Assembly: GCF_000143415.4 (NCBI RefSeq)
Contig: NW_003314262.1
Location: 4,651,131-4,715,130 of the forward strand
Direction of reading: 5' to 3'
From: Selaginella moellendorffii
Taxonomy: Eukaryota; Streptophyta; Lycopodiopsida; Selaginellales; Selaginellaceae
DNA length: 64,000 bases
The notes below the pieces were generated by a model that searched no databases, was not told the origin of the DNA, and worked only from the letters and a program-made list of their open reading frames with translations. Below are positions 55,201-64,000 of this stretch, in pieces (the first letter of the stretch is position 1; every line of letters begins with the position of its first letter). A program made the translations under genes and the position numbers.

Positions 55201-56916
55201 GGAATGCAAACTTTCAAAACTCAACCAACTTCCTCCTACCAACAACTTCACATAAATTCACCTTAACATAAATTCTCAAGACCCATAGTATGCTTAAGCC
55301 TCAAACATCATGCCCACATTTCCGACATCTAACACCGACATTCGCAATATACAAAAGGAACATCCAAGATTCAATCACAAAGACCATATCTTCGGATATC
55401 CAAATTGCACTAACACTCTTTTTCAACCACTTTCAAGACTCAATGTGAAGCCAAAACACTAATAAGAAAAATGAAATGGAAAATCAAACTCTAAGAAAAA
55501 ATCCTCATCACTTGAAATAACAATGCCACTTCCACTAATACAAGTGTTAGCAATGTCAATGCCTCAGCTACACACTTTCTCCATTTAACAATCTACTCCA
55601 AGTGCTAACAGACAAACCAACAAGCTATAGCAAGTGAATGCGATAACCCTTTCCAACATTACAATAGGCAAACTCAAGGAAACAAGGTACCAACATAAGC
55701 TTACCATAATGGATCACCATTAAGAATTCAGTCAAAGCTACTACAATGCTACTTCATGCAAGTAGATTAGCATCACTATCAACCACTTTAGGGTTGATCA
55801 TCATTTAACCAAGCAACTTCGTAAACACATTGCTTATTATCACATGGATATGATATAAGTATCACAATGACTTGATCATCCATTGAGCAACACTACAAGC
55901 AATGCCCATGTCATTACTTCAAATATTTATGTGAATATCAAGTGCCAACTCAATTTGATAAAATGCAATATAAATGCCATACTCCACCGATAGAGATTTA
56001 CAACACCTAACACCACTAACTTTTGTTCACAACATGGACAAGCTCATGTCACTCTCTTTCCCACCAAACTCAAAACTAATCCAACACTAAGCTACTCAAG
56101 GAGCAATAGCAAGGTTCCCTGAAAAAGAATTGAGCATTATAACCCAAGTCTTCTAATAGCGCTTCACTGCTATCCATCCCATAATTCACCACTAGTAAGA
56201 CCATTATACCCAACATGCATCAAGATAGGGACTCTTGATTGCACGATATGAACACGAGCAATGAGTTAACACCTCATTGCAAATCATTTCTCCAAGAAAA
56301 GAAGATGATTTACGTGTTTAATCCTTCGTCTTTGAGAACTTTCTTTTTGGTCTTATCTTTGACTAAACCTCAAGCTTGTGTTCGCACTACCTTCACTCCA
56401 ATCCAAGAAAAGATTATAAGAGAGCATGGCAATGATTACTTGAACCAATAGACTAATCTCTATAGTCTTGATTGATCCACTCATAATCATGCCAAGGATC
56501 CACTAGTGCCATGCTAAATAGCTACGGATTAGCCTATTTGCCACTCATAGCAAACCTAGGGAAAGTTTACTTTCACCCATGGTACATGGAACAACTTATG
56601 GAACCATTAGAACAACTTATAGGACCACCGATAGGTTAACATTAATCCTGCCAACTCAAAGTGCAACCTTGAGTTGCTAATGTGCCTCACGAGCCCAAGC
56701 GAAAACTCGTGCAAACAGAACGACTCAAATACATCCTATGAGCCCAAGAGCAAACTCATATTATTATGGTACAAAAAGGTAACCAAATCCATACCCAAGG
56801 AACGATTGCAAAGTCATTGCACCCAAACGTGTACTCACTTGAATCATCGTTTTCATCTCTATGTATGCAAATAGATTAATTGCCCAATCTCATTGGATAG
56901 TACTCATTGAGACGTA
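52228..56916 (-). other. non-coding interior of the LARD-like element
   Basis: A-, C- and T-rich on the plus strand, with no open frame that resembles a retroelement protein and none longer than about 80 codons. No tRNA or nested element seen. Confidence 0.7.
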
Positions 56917-56931
56917 TCCTTTGATACCACA
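56917..56931 (-). other. primer-binding site
   Basis: TGGTATCAAAGGA on the minus strand two bases inside the 5' LTR; its first eight bases equal the usual initiator tRNA-Met primer site. Confidence 0.65.
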
Positions 56932-58059
56932 TGTAGTACACGTGGTTTTTACCTTTTATCCTATGGTGATTTACCATAGGATAACCATGAAGCAGAACCT
57001 AAACCTCTATATGCCACATGTTATATGCCATGTGTCCAAAGGACAGTGGTATGGAACCTGAGTTTTAGGGGCCACTAAATAAAGAAATGGTGCCAAACTC
57101 CCAAGCATGGAGCCGGATCACCACCACCCGAGGTGCTCCCTTTTTCGACAAGGAGTGATGGAACCGGACCATGGAGCAACTCCCGAGTATACAACCCAAG
57201 GAGCGAAGGGACAAGAGCCCGGAGCAACTTGGAACAGTCTTAGAACAACCAACATCCCAATATTAGGACTAGCACGCAAAACGGAGCCAAACAAAGTTTT
57301 GCACTATTTTGGCATACTAATGGCCTAATGCAAGGATATGGGTACTCCACCAGCTAGTATGGTGTGGAGCTTGGGCTTAAACTAGACACAAAACAAGGAT
57401 AGGCACGCAAGCAGAAGCTAAATTATGCCTCAAGTTGGTCGACCATACCCAGCCTACCCACTATCCCTACTATATATTTGGAACCCCCCACAATGGCCCA
57501 CCCTTGAGGAACACACGCTTTGGGCTTTCACCCCAAGCCTCCTTTAGTATCAAGAGTTAGTCTCTAGGACAAGTTTGAAACCTACTAAATATGGAATGTC
57601 TCTAGATTACGAATTTGAACACAGGACGAATACCATTGTGTTCAGGAGAATCTTTACATTCTATAGATATGCCAAATGAGTAAATTTGGACACTTTCCAT
57701 AAATAGCATTTGGGACCGAAATGAGACTAACATAAAGGGCATGATAGCGAGGGTGTTTGGTAGACACAGTAAACTATCATCCAGCAATATTGAGGGACTA
57801 ATCTCAATACGCAAGGGTTCTTGCCAAGTTAGTGCAAGACAGAGCAAAAGAGAACTAAGAGTAAGGCCGAGTATGCTCAACTAGAAACACATAGGAGTTT
57901 AAGTATAGATGCAAAGTCCAGTTTACTAACGCTTGAACAAAGGGGGCTGATAAAGGGAACTAGCAAAACTGACTTCCTACTATCGTAGCAGTAAGGAAAG
58001 AGTGTCTGTAAGGACTGGCCAACAGATAACTTTTGATACCTAAAGTCACATTCGTGACA
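56932..58059 (-). repeat. 5' LTR of the LARD-like element
   Basis: Partner of 51126-52216, slightly longer because of small insertions (for example around ACCACCACCCGAGG near 57120). Confidence 0.85.
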
Positions 58060-58224
58060 CTCAATCATTTTGTATTTGTTTCTTAAACACTTTTTTAAGA
58101 GTTTTACTTCCACTCTTGATTTTTCAAGTTAAAACTTTTGGTCCAAACATGTTACATTTATTGGACTTTTGCTTTAGCCATTGCCACATAGCCTATTTTT
58201 GGCTCCACTTTGGGATTTAGGGAT

Positions 58225-58490
58225 TTATATTTTATAGCTAGTGCAAGACATGGCAAAAGAGGATTAAGAGCTGAGAATGTTTAGCAAGAAACACATAGAA
58301 GTTCTTATATTATGTTTATCTAGTTAAGTATAGATGTTAAACTCAATTTATTAACACTTGAATAAAAGGAGCTGAAAAGGGAATTAGCAATACTAATCTC
58401 CTGCTGTCGTGGTAGTAAAGAAAAAAATCTAAAAGACTTATTGATAAATGAGTTTTAATACCCACAATCACATTTATAACACTCTTGGGC
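58225..58490 (-). repeat. older partial LTR of the same family
   Basis: GTGCAAGACATGGCAAAAGA, AGAAACACATAG, ATTAGCAATACTAATCTCCT and CACATTTATAACACTC repeat the last 240 bp of the LTR ending at 58059, with much more divergence. Confidence 0.7.
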
Positions 58491-58969
58491 CTAGTAAAAC
58501 TCATTGTATTTCTAAATGAGTTTGTGGCAACTTTATCTAGTGCTACCAACTTATTAAAGTGTGCTTCTGATGTTGTTTTGAGTGTTTACAGATATTTTAT
58601 AGATTTTTTAAAATGTTTTCTAGAGTATTTTTGCTTAAATATTTACATTTTCTTGACTGGAAAGTGAAGTTTACTTAATAAACCAAAGAATTTACATTCT
58701 TGGTGTGGTGTGATTTTGTGAGAGGTGTATTTTTGAAACTTTAGTAATCTATTTAAAAAGAATTTCAAGAAAATGTTGAAAACATTTTATCTAAGTATAA
58801 TGCTATCAAATAAAATATAGCAACAAGATTATTGTTTTAAACTAATTTTATATTAATAAAAATAAATGAAATAATAACCAACCAATGTGCCAATGAAGCT
58901 AAATAAATTGTATTATTATTACTGGAAAGAATAATAATAAAAATAGTAGTGTGAGTGCATGGAATATAG

Positions 58970-59127
58970 AAAGGGAATACAAAAATATACATATCAATTA
59001 GCCCAAAAACCCTAGCTTATATACAGGAGCGAGTGGTTTGGATTAAAACTAATCCGACAGATACCAAAATCCCACTACGCTAATATTAGTATATAGCATC
59101 GTAGCCGTATACTTGGCCCTCACATCA
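58970..59127 (-). repeat. 3' LTR end of the gypsy element
   Basis: On the minus strand the LTR begins TGATGTGAGGGCC at 59127, directly after a purine tract (CAAGAGGAGGGGA, 59128-59140). A TATA box (TATATAAGC) lies at 59015-59023. The far end of the LTR was not determined. Confidence 0.65.
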
Positions 59128-59786
59128 TCCCCTCCTCTTGGAATAATGAAAGACCATCAGGGTTCTCTTGTAGATGGGTCGGGATCAGGAGGAACGTCAG
59201 GAGGAGGCATCAGCGGATCTGTAGGTGGTATTAATTGCTCTTGATCCCTTGGTATAAAGCTTTTCAATTGCTACACATGCACAATCTCTGGAGGATCAGT
59301 CTGCTGAATGTCATGCCGAACCTCATAAACTTATGGTCCAATTTGCTACAACACCTGATATAGTCCTTTCTACTAAGTAAGGAGCCCCTTAAATAAACCA
59401 TGTACCATAAGATGGGGAAAACATACTAACGCCAAATCATCCACTTTGTACTCCACAGGTGGATGATGATAGGTGTTGTAGCGTCGTTGTTTTCTCACTT
59501 GTATGCATCCTAAGTGTTCGGTAGACTCTGGTCGGACAAGTGGAAGAATGTTCGTCAAATACTGATCCCACAACCTAACATCGATAGCTCGTGGCAATTG
59601 CGAAGGTAAACCAAGCTTTATTGGTAAAATCGGATCATAACCATATAAGAGTTTATATGGTGAAGCACTAATAGAATTCTGCACCCCTGTGATATATGCA
59701 TACCGAAGAGATGGCAAATAACCATCTTAATCCGAATGTTGAAAGTTCACATACTTTGTGATCATCCCTCTGAATGTCCGAATGAG

Positions 59787-60575
59787 TCATTCTACTAGAC
59801 CATCTGATTGTGGATGATAAGCACTCGTGAAAGTGTGGCATATCTCTAACTGAGATGTCAAAACATGAAGCCTTACCACGTCCTGTGAGTCGACTGCAGC
59901 ATGCAGCTGCCTCAGTCCATAAATAGTGGGACTATTATCTGAAAGAATCCGCTCTAGACAAGAATGCTGGAACACCACTCGATTGAGAAGGAAGTATCCA
60001 ACAGTAGTTGTAGAAGCACTAACAAGAGCACCAACTTCCACCCAATGAGTCAAGTAGTTAGAAGCAATAACAACATACTCATTGCCAGTAGTTGACCGTG
60101 GAAAAGGCCCCATAAGATCAAATGCCACCAACTCAAATGGACGGGAAACTGCAATGGATTCCAACCGTCCTTTCGCAGCATGAGAGGGAGTATTACGAGC
60201 TTGGCACCAAATGCAGCTACGCATATACTGGATAACATCATGTTATATCTCCGGCCAATAGAAAGACCTATACAACTTCTCAATCACACGACGATGTCCT
60301 ATATGCCCACCTAGAACAGGAGAATCATGGTAGGTATGGAAAAACTGTGGAATAAAGACGAAAGGCACCACCAGCCGTGAAGGACTATTAAGATCCGTTC
60401 TTACAAAATAAAGAATGCCATCTTCAAAGCGATATTGAGAATGTAAATGCCGGAATAGCAAGTCATCAGCAAGTGATGCAGGATTCTCAAATCCATCTTG
60501 AAGCCTTTGAATCCATGGCTCAAGCTTTTGAGCCTCACGAGAGAATGTAGATCTTGCTTTGCACCTTGTGGACAC
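59787..60575 (-). pseudogene. gypsy integrase (zinc finger and core), broken
   Basis: Two overlapping frames. The first Asp is in FDLMGPFP, the second in SDNSP (usually SDRG), the Glu in DGLVE. A frame change near 60.24 kb separates the HHCC finger from the core, and a stop follows the core. Confidence 0.85.
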
Positions 60576-61638
60576 TAAACGTCAAGTACAGCAACTGCCG
60601 ATGGCATAGAATCCTCGTCTAGAAAATCCAAAAATACCAAAATAACAAGCTTGTTAAAAATATGAGAAGAGAATGAAAAAGGAAGAGGAGCTTGAGAAAG
60701 GGCATCAACATCAGCCATAAAACTCCCGGGGTGATGAACAATATCAAAATTATATATCTAAAGCTCACCGAGCAATATGACCAATAAAGTTCTTTTGCTT
60801 CAATAATGAAGTAACGGCAGCATGATCACCTTCAAATAACATCCAGGAACCATGTAGATATGCAAAAAGTTTCTCAAAACCCCATACTGCTGCTAAACAC
60901 TTATTCTCTATCGTGGAATAATTCACCTCCGCTAGTTATAATGTACGGCTTATATATACAATAGGATGGCATTGACTAGGCACTCTTGGGCTCTTTTGCA
61001 TCAACACACCTCCAAGACCAATGTCAGAAGCATCCACAGACAAAATAAAAGGTCAAGTGTAGTTAGAATATGCCAAAATCGAAAGAGTCGTCAAAAGCTC
61101 TTTGAGATCCATAAACGCCCGCTCACAATCCAAAGACCAGATGAAATATGACGTTGATGACTTTAGTAACACTCGCAACAGTGCAGTGCAATAAAAAGAT
61201 GATCCACAAAACAATTGAGATACTGCACCTTGCTCAGGAAGTGCTACACATCATTCACACATTTCGGAGTAGAGAACTTTAGAATAGCCACAAGTTTGTC
61301 AGGATCAACTTATAAACCTTCACGAAAAATACAGTACCCAAGATAACTCTTGTCCTTGGACCCAAACACGCATTTCAACTGCTTCAACTTTAAACCAACG
61401 TTCTATAGCCGATCCAACACTTTACAAACATCACGAACATGCTCCTCCCATATCCCCTTCGAGTGGATCAAAACATTATTAATGAAGTCAACAGTCACCT
61501 CTGGCATATCGTAAAGAACCTCATCCATCATCCACTAAAAAGTTGCTATAACATTATTCAAACCAAACAGCATCACTAAAAACTCGTACAAACCAAATAG
61601 TGTACGAAAAGCAGTTTTAAGAATATCTTCTTCAGTCA

Positions 61639-62028
61639 TCAGTACTTGTAGTACCCAGGAGCAAGATCTAGCTTGGTGAACCAACGACTTTGCCCCAGAT
61701 GATCTAAGAGATCAGCAGTGTGAGGAGGAGGGTACATATCTGGGATTGTCACTTTGTTTAACGGACAATAGTCGATGCAGAAACGAATACTCCCATTAGG
61801 TTTCATCACAAGATGACGTTCACATGCCCAAGGACTCCACGTCTTCCAAATAACACCCTTCTCCAACATCTCCTTGACGTTTGCACGTAAAATCTTGATA
61901 TCTTTGGGTGACTGATGACGAATGGAAACCTTGATTGGATAAGCATCCTCGGTTGGAATCAGATGACATGTGGCAATCTTGGCCCCAGATGATAGGTCAA
62001 ATTCAAATAAATCAGAATACTCCTTCAT
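61639..62028 (-). pseudogene. gypsy reverse transcriptase N-terminal part, broken
   Basis: MKEYSDLFEFDLSSGAKIAT to the [12 protein letters not shown] motif, the first catalytic Asp; a stop follows. The later YxDD-containing part lies in other frames to the left and is damaged. Confidence 0.85.
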
Positions 62029-62030
62029 GA

Positions 62031-62637
62031 GTCAGTCAACCATTGCAGCACAAAGATTGTTGGAGGGATCGAAAGGGAAGAGCAGAATAAGATGGAAATA
62101 TAGGAGGAAATAGTGGGGGGGGAGGGGGGGGGGGGGAGTAATTGGAGCAGAGGTAGAAGTAAAAGGACGAAGAGGTACAAAAGTAAAAGGAAAGAAAGCT
62201 CTATTTTGTTAATGTGGGAATTGTCATTATCCCACTTGTAAAATAAGGTTTCCAAACCTTTATATAGTATATAAATATAACAAAATTCAACTGCATTAAG
62301 GCACATGCCATTTTATTTTAAACAAGGAAATGTCTACTCAATCACTTCTCCTCCCCCTGCCACTACTTCACCTCTCTCTTCTCCTTGTTATCGTCGTCCA
62401 ATTTCTTTCCATCCTTTTAATATTGGCTCAGTTGCTCCGAGTCTAGGTGGAGCCCAAGTCCCCATTCAATCTTTACTTTCCCCTTATTAATAAAACAACT
62501 TCGTAGACTTCCAATAACATGCTGTAACACTTTTAGTATAATGCAAATCCTCTCAAAGAATTGTCTTTTAATATTAATACAATGGCATGGAACCCCATGC
62601 CATAATAAGTTACATTTTTAAATAAATACATGCCATC
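62031..62637. other. spacer with a long G tract
   Basis: It contains a G-rich run at 62114-62138 (one A interrupts it) and AT-rich DNA. No gene seen; the gypsy element ends abruptly at its left edge. Confidence 0.5.
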
Positions 62638-63135
62638 TCAGACTGTTATTTTTTGCCTCCAACGCCTATACAATAATCTTGGAATTTCATCACTCTCCAC
62701 ACTATCAGGATTTAAACCCAATAGTAATGCCATCTCTTCTATAATATGTCCACGCTCATGTTCAGTGGTCGAAGAACCCATCCGGTTGAGCAGATTATGG
62801 AGATGCGGATAGTGCTTGGCTAGACAATATACATGCCATAAATGATGACTGGTGTCTGTCCGATCAAATGGCTTTTGATATACCGTTCCATCTACCATTT
62901 GGTTTATTTCTGCAGCCATCTCCTGGACTGGCCGGTTCTCTATCACCATCACTCCAAGCCGTTTTGCAAGGTCCCCCAGAACATACGGTTTCTTCTCCCT
63001 AGTTTCCATACTGTAAGAGATGGGGTGCACTGCATATGTGTGCGTGTTCGCTGCAGTTTTAATTGGCGAGTCATCGATGATGAGGATTTCACTTGACCTA
63101 GCAGTCCAGTTCATCACTACAGCCTCTGGCGCTAG
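62638..63135 (-). CDS. second frame of an unrecognised protein (C-terminal part)
   Basis: Open frame with NWTARSSEILIIDDSPIK, KPYVLGDLAKRLGVMVIENR, FDRTDTSHHLWHVYCLAKHY and a Trp/Arg/Lys end (YRRWRQKITV). It overlaps the end of the next frame by about 40 bases in a +1 relation. It has no usual family motif that I recognise. It is either the shifted continuation of the upstream frame or a separate small gene. Confidence 0.45.
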   Translation of the reverse strand, partial: LAPEAVVMNWTARSSEILIIDDSPIKTAANTHTYAVHPISYSMETREKKPYVLGDLAKRLGVMVIENRPVQEMAAEINQMVDGTVYQKPFDRTDTSHHLWHVYCLAKHYPHLHNLLNRMGSSTTEHERGHIIEEMALLLGLNPDSVESDEIPRLLYRRWRQKITV

Positions 63136-64000
63136 TTGCTAGTGCACGTCCTTGTCCTGGTTTTTGTGGCTTCTTCAGTTGAACCCAGAGCTTCCGTGTT
63201 CGTGCCAATGTCTCGTGCTGACCCGATTTGTAGCACGTTTCTTGCTTGACATTCTGCGCGTGGGAGATGTAAATGATAGATCGGAGGGGTGAGTTGCCTT
63301 TTATCAGGCGGACAACTCTTGTCTTGAAGACTTTCTTCACCTCCTCGCCCACCATAATATCCACAACTATCTCTTGCATCGCCAAGCTAGAATGCTGCCC
63401 GGAGACGGCATAGAACCGGATGTTCTGATCGTCCAACACCTTCCTATTGATCAAGTCTGGAAACCTCGTCTCACCCTTCATTGTTCGGTAGTAGGGGATC
63501 ACGTCTGCGATGTTGGGTGTTACTGGACTTGCCAGCATCTTCTGCTTCAGTTTCTCCACCCACTCATCAGATACTAACCTGTGGTTGTATTTGCTTTGGA
63601 TGTCGATACGGCTCACGTCGATTGTATATACTTTGTTGGAATAGTAACAAGTACTATTATCTGCGACGATTTTTGCTGCCTCTTCTTGCTCTTTCTGCTC
63701 TTTGCGGCTCTTCTTTTTGGTGGGTGTAGTGTTCGAACCCGAGGCAATGGCATCACTGAGTAGCTTCTTTTTTGGAGCAGGAGAGTCGGACGTCGGCTTG
63801 AGCTTGACCACCCTTTTCTGCTTCGGGGTAGTTTCCAGATCGACCCCCTTCCCCTTCGCTTTGCGAACTGGAGTCACTCTCAACGGCTCAATGTTGGAAT
63901 ATAGTTTTTGAACATCGCCGTAGGTGAGGTCCGTGGATTCCATGTGATCTTCATAGACCCGCAGCGTCTTTGAAATTGTGGGCCTCCTGGACAAGCTCTC
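63098..64000 (-). CDS. unrecognised protein with GQHS motif, possibly ParB-like; open to the window edge
   Basis: Minus-strand open frame of about 300 codons entering from beyond 64000. A basic, low-complexity region (KKKLLSDAIASGSN, TPTKKKSRKEQKEQEEAAK) resembles a nuclear-localisation or DNA-contact segment. The core reads YTIDVSRIDIQSKYNHRLVS, then WVEKLKQKMLASP and FYAVSGQHSSLAMQEIVVDI. The order (short strand, N-x-R, then a G-Q-H-[RS] motif before a helix) is reminiscent of ParB/sulfiredoxin-fold domains with a DGQHR-type motif; this is inference from pattern only. The frame ends GCSDELDC. It lies beside retroelement DNA, so it may belong to a mobile element. Confidence 0.5.
   Translation of the reverse strand, partial: ESLSRRPTISKTLRVYEDHMESTDLTYGDVQKLYSNIEPLRVTPVRKAKGKGVDLETTPKQKRVVKLKPTSDSPAPKKKLLSDAIASGSNTTPTKKKSRKEQKEQEEAAKIVADNSTCYYSNKVYTIDVSRIDIQSKYNHRLVSDEWVEKLKQKMLASPVTPNIADVIPYYRTMKGETRFPDLINRKVLDDQNIRFYAVSGQHSSLAMQEIVVDIMVGEEVKKVFKTRVVRLIKGNSPLRSIIYISHAQNVKQETCYKSGQHETLARTRKLWVQLKKPQKPGQGRALATSARGCSDELDC

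Larger units (their letters stand above)
51126..58059 (-). mobile_element. non-coding LTR retrotransposon (LARD-like), 6.9 kb
   Basis: Two direct repeats of about 1.1 kb (51126-52216 and 56932-58059), each TG...CA on the plus strand, flank 4.7 kb. On the minus strand, the interior begins TGTGGTATCAAAGG (PBS like the initiator-Met TGGTATCA type) and ends AGGGGGGGGAG (polypurine tract). This fixes the orientation as minus. The interior has no gag, protease, RT, RNase H or integrase reading frame, so mobility would need help from another element. I saw no matching target-site duplication (ACCGA left, CTCAA right). Confidence 0.8.
59373..62030 (-). mobile_element. decayed Ty3/gypsy retrotransposon, pol only, 5' truncated
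   Basis: In minus-strand order: reverse transcriptase start at 62028-61639 ([36 protein letters not shown]); RT/RNase H region 61.6-60.6 kb broken by stops and frame changes; integrase zinc finger (HIGHRRVIEKLYRSFYWPEI, CIWCQARNTP) at 60.6-60.2 kb; integrase core 60224-59787 (ELVAFDLMGPF, LSDNSPTIYG, AYHPQSDGLVE); and the integrase tail at 59717-59373. Gag and protease are absent: similarity stops at 62030. Not functional. Confidence 0.88.

Overview
The window is nuclear DNA of a land plant. The best fit is a Selaginella-type lycophyte (inference). Introns are mostly 45-100 bp with GT-AG ends. Three intron-less pentatricopeptide (PPR) genes lie in 64 kb. Plant-only families are present: LysM receptor, class III peroxidase, DUF26 secreted protein, type III polyketide synthase, full-size ABCG transporter and plant-type TOM20. 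GC-rich gene islands alternate with very AT-rich spacers.

Layout. 1-1.5 kb: the broken remains of a diterpene synthase. 1.7-18.9 kb: a dense island with a multi-pass membrane protein carrying a His-rich tail, a kinesin-7 with a C-terminal RING finger, cytosolic tyrosyl-tRNA synthetase head-to-head with TOM20 (75 bp apart), a P-class PPR gene, and a LysM receptor pseudokinase. 19-27 kb: peroxidase, DUF26 protein, tRNA-Gly(CCC), a locally duplicated uncharacterised gene, a small protein with SFDKG repeats, a type III polyketide synthase and tRNA-Lys(TTT). 27.7-39.4 kb: ABCG/PDR transporter, a PLS-class PPR gene, the proteasome deubiquitinase RPN11, gene and PPR fragments, and a second PLS-class PPR gene.

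39.3-49.4 kb holds a segmental duplication whose copies have decayed in a complementary way. The left copy keeps the PPR gene intact but has only fragments of D-2-hydroxyglutarate dehydrogenase (D2HGDH) and VPS26. The right copy keeps D2HGDH and VPS26 but has only the start of the PPR gene. Each copy carries a cyanovirin-N-like (CVNH) secreted-protein gene. 

49.6-64 kb is repeat-rich: an LTR fragment whose TATA box has become a (TA)n tract, a 6.9 kb non-coding LTR element (LARD-like) on the minus strand with recognisable primer-binding and polypurine sites, a further LTR fragment, a decayed 5'-truncated Ty3/gypsy pol region, and at the right edge two overlapping open frames of an unrecognised protein with a GQHS motif that may be ParB-like.

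Most genes are independent housekeeping, defence or organelle-RNA genes, not a pathway cluster. Close spacing (75 bp divergent; 40 bp and 52 bp between same-strand genes) suggests shared promoters or promoters inside neighbouring 3' ends. All similarity statements are by eye; no search was run.
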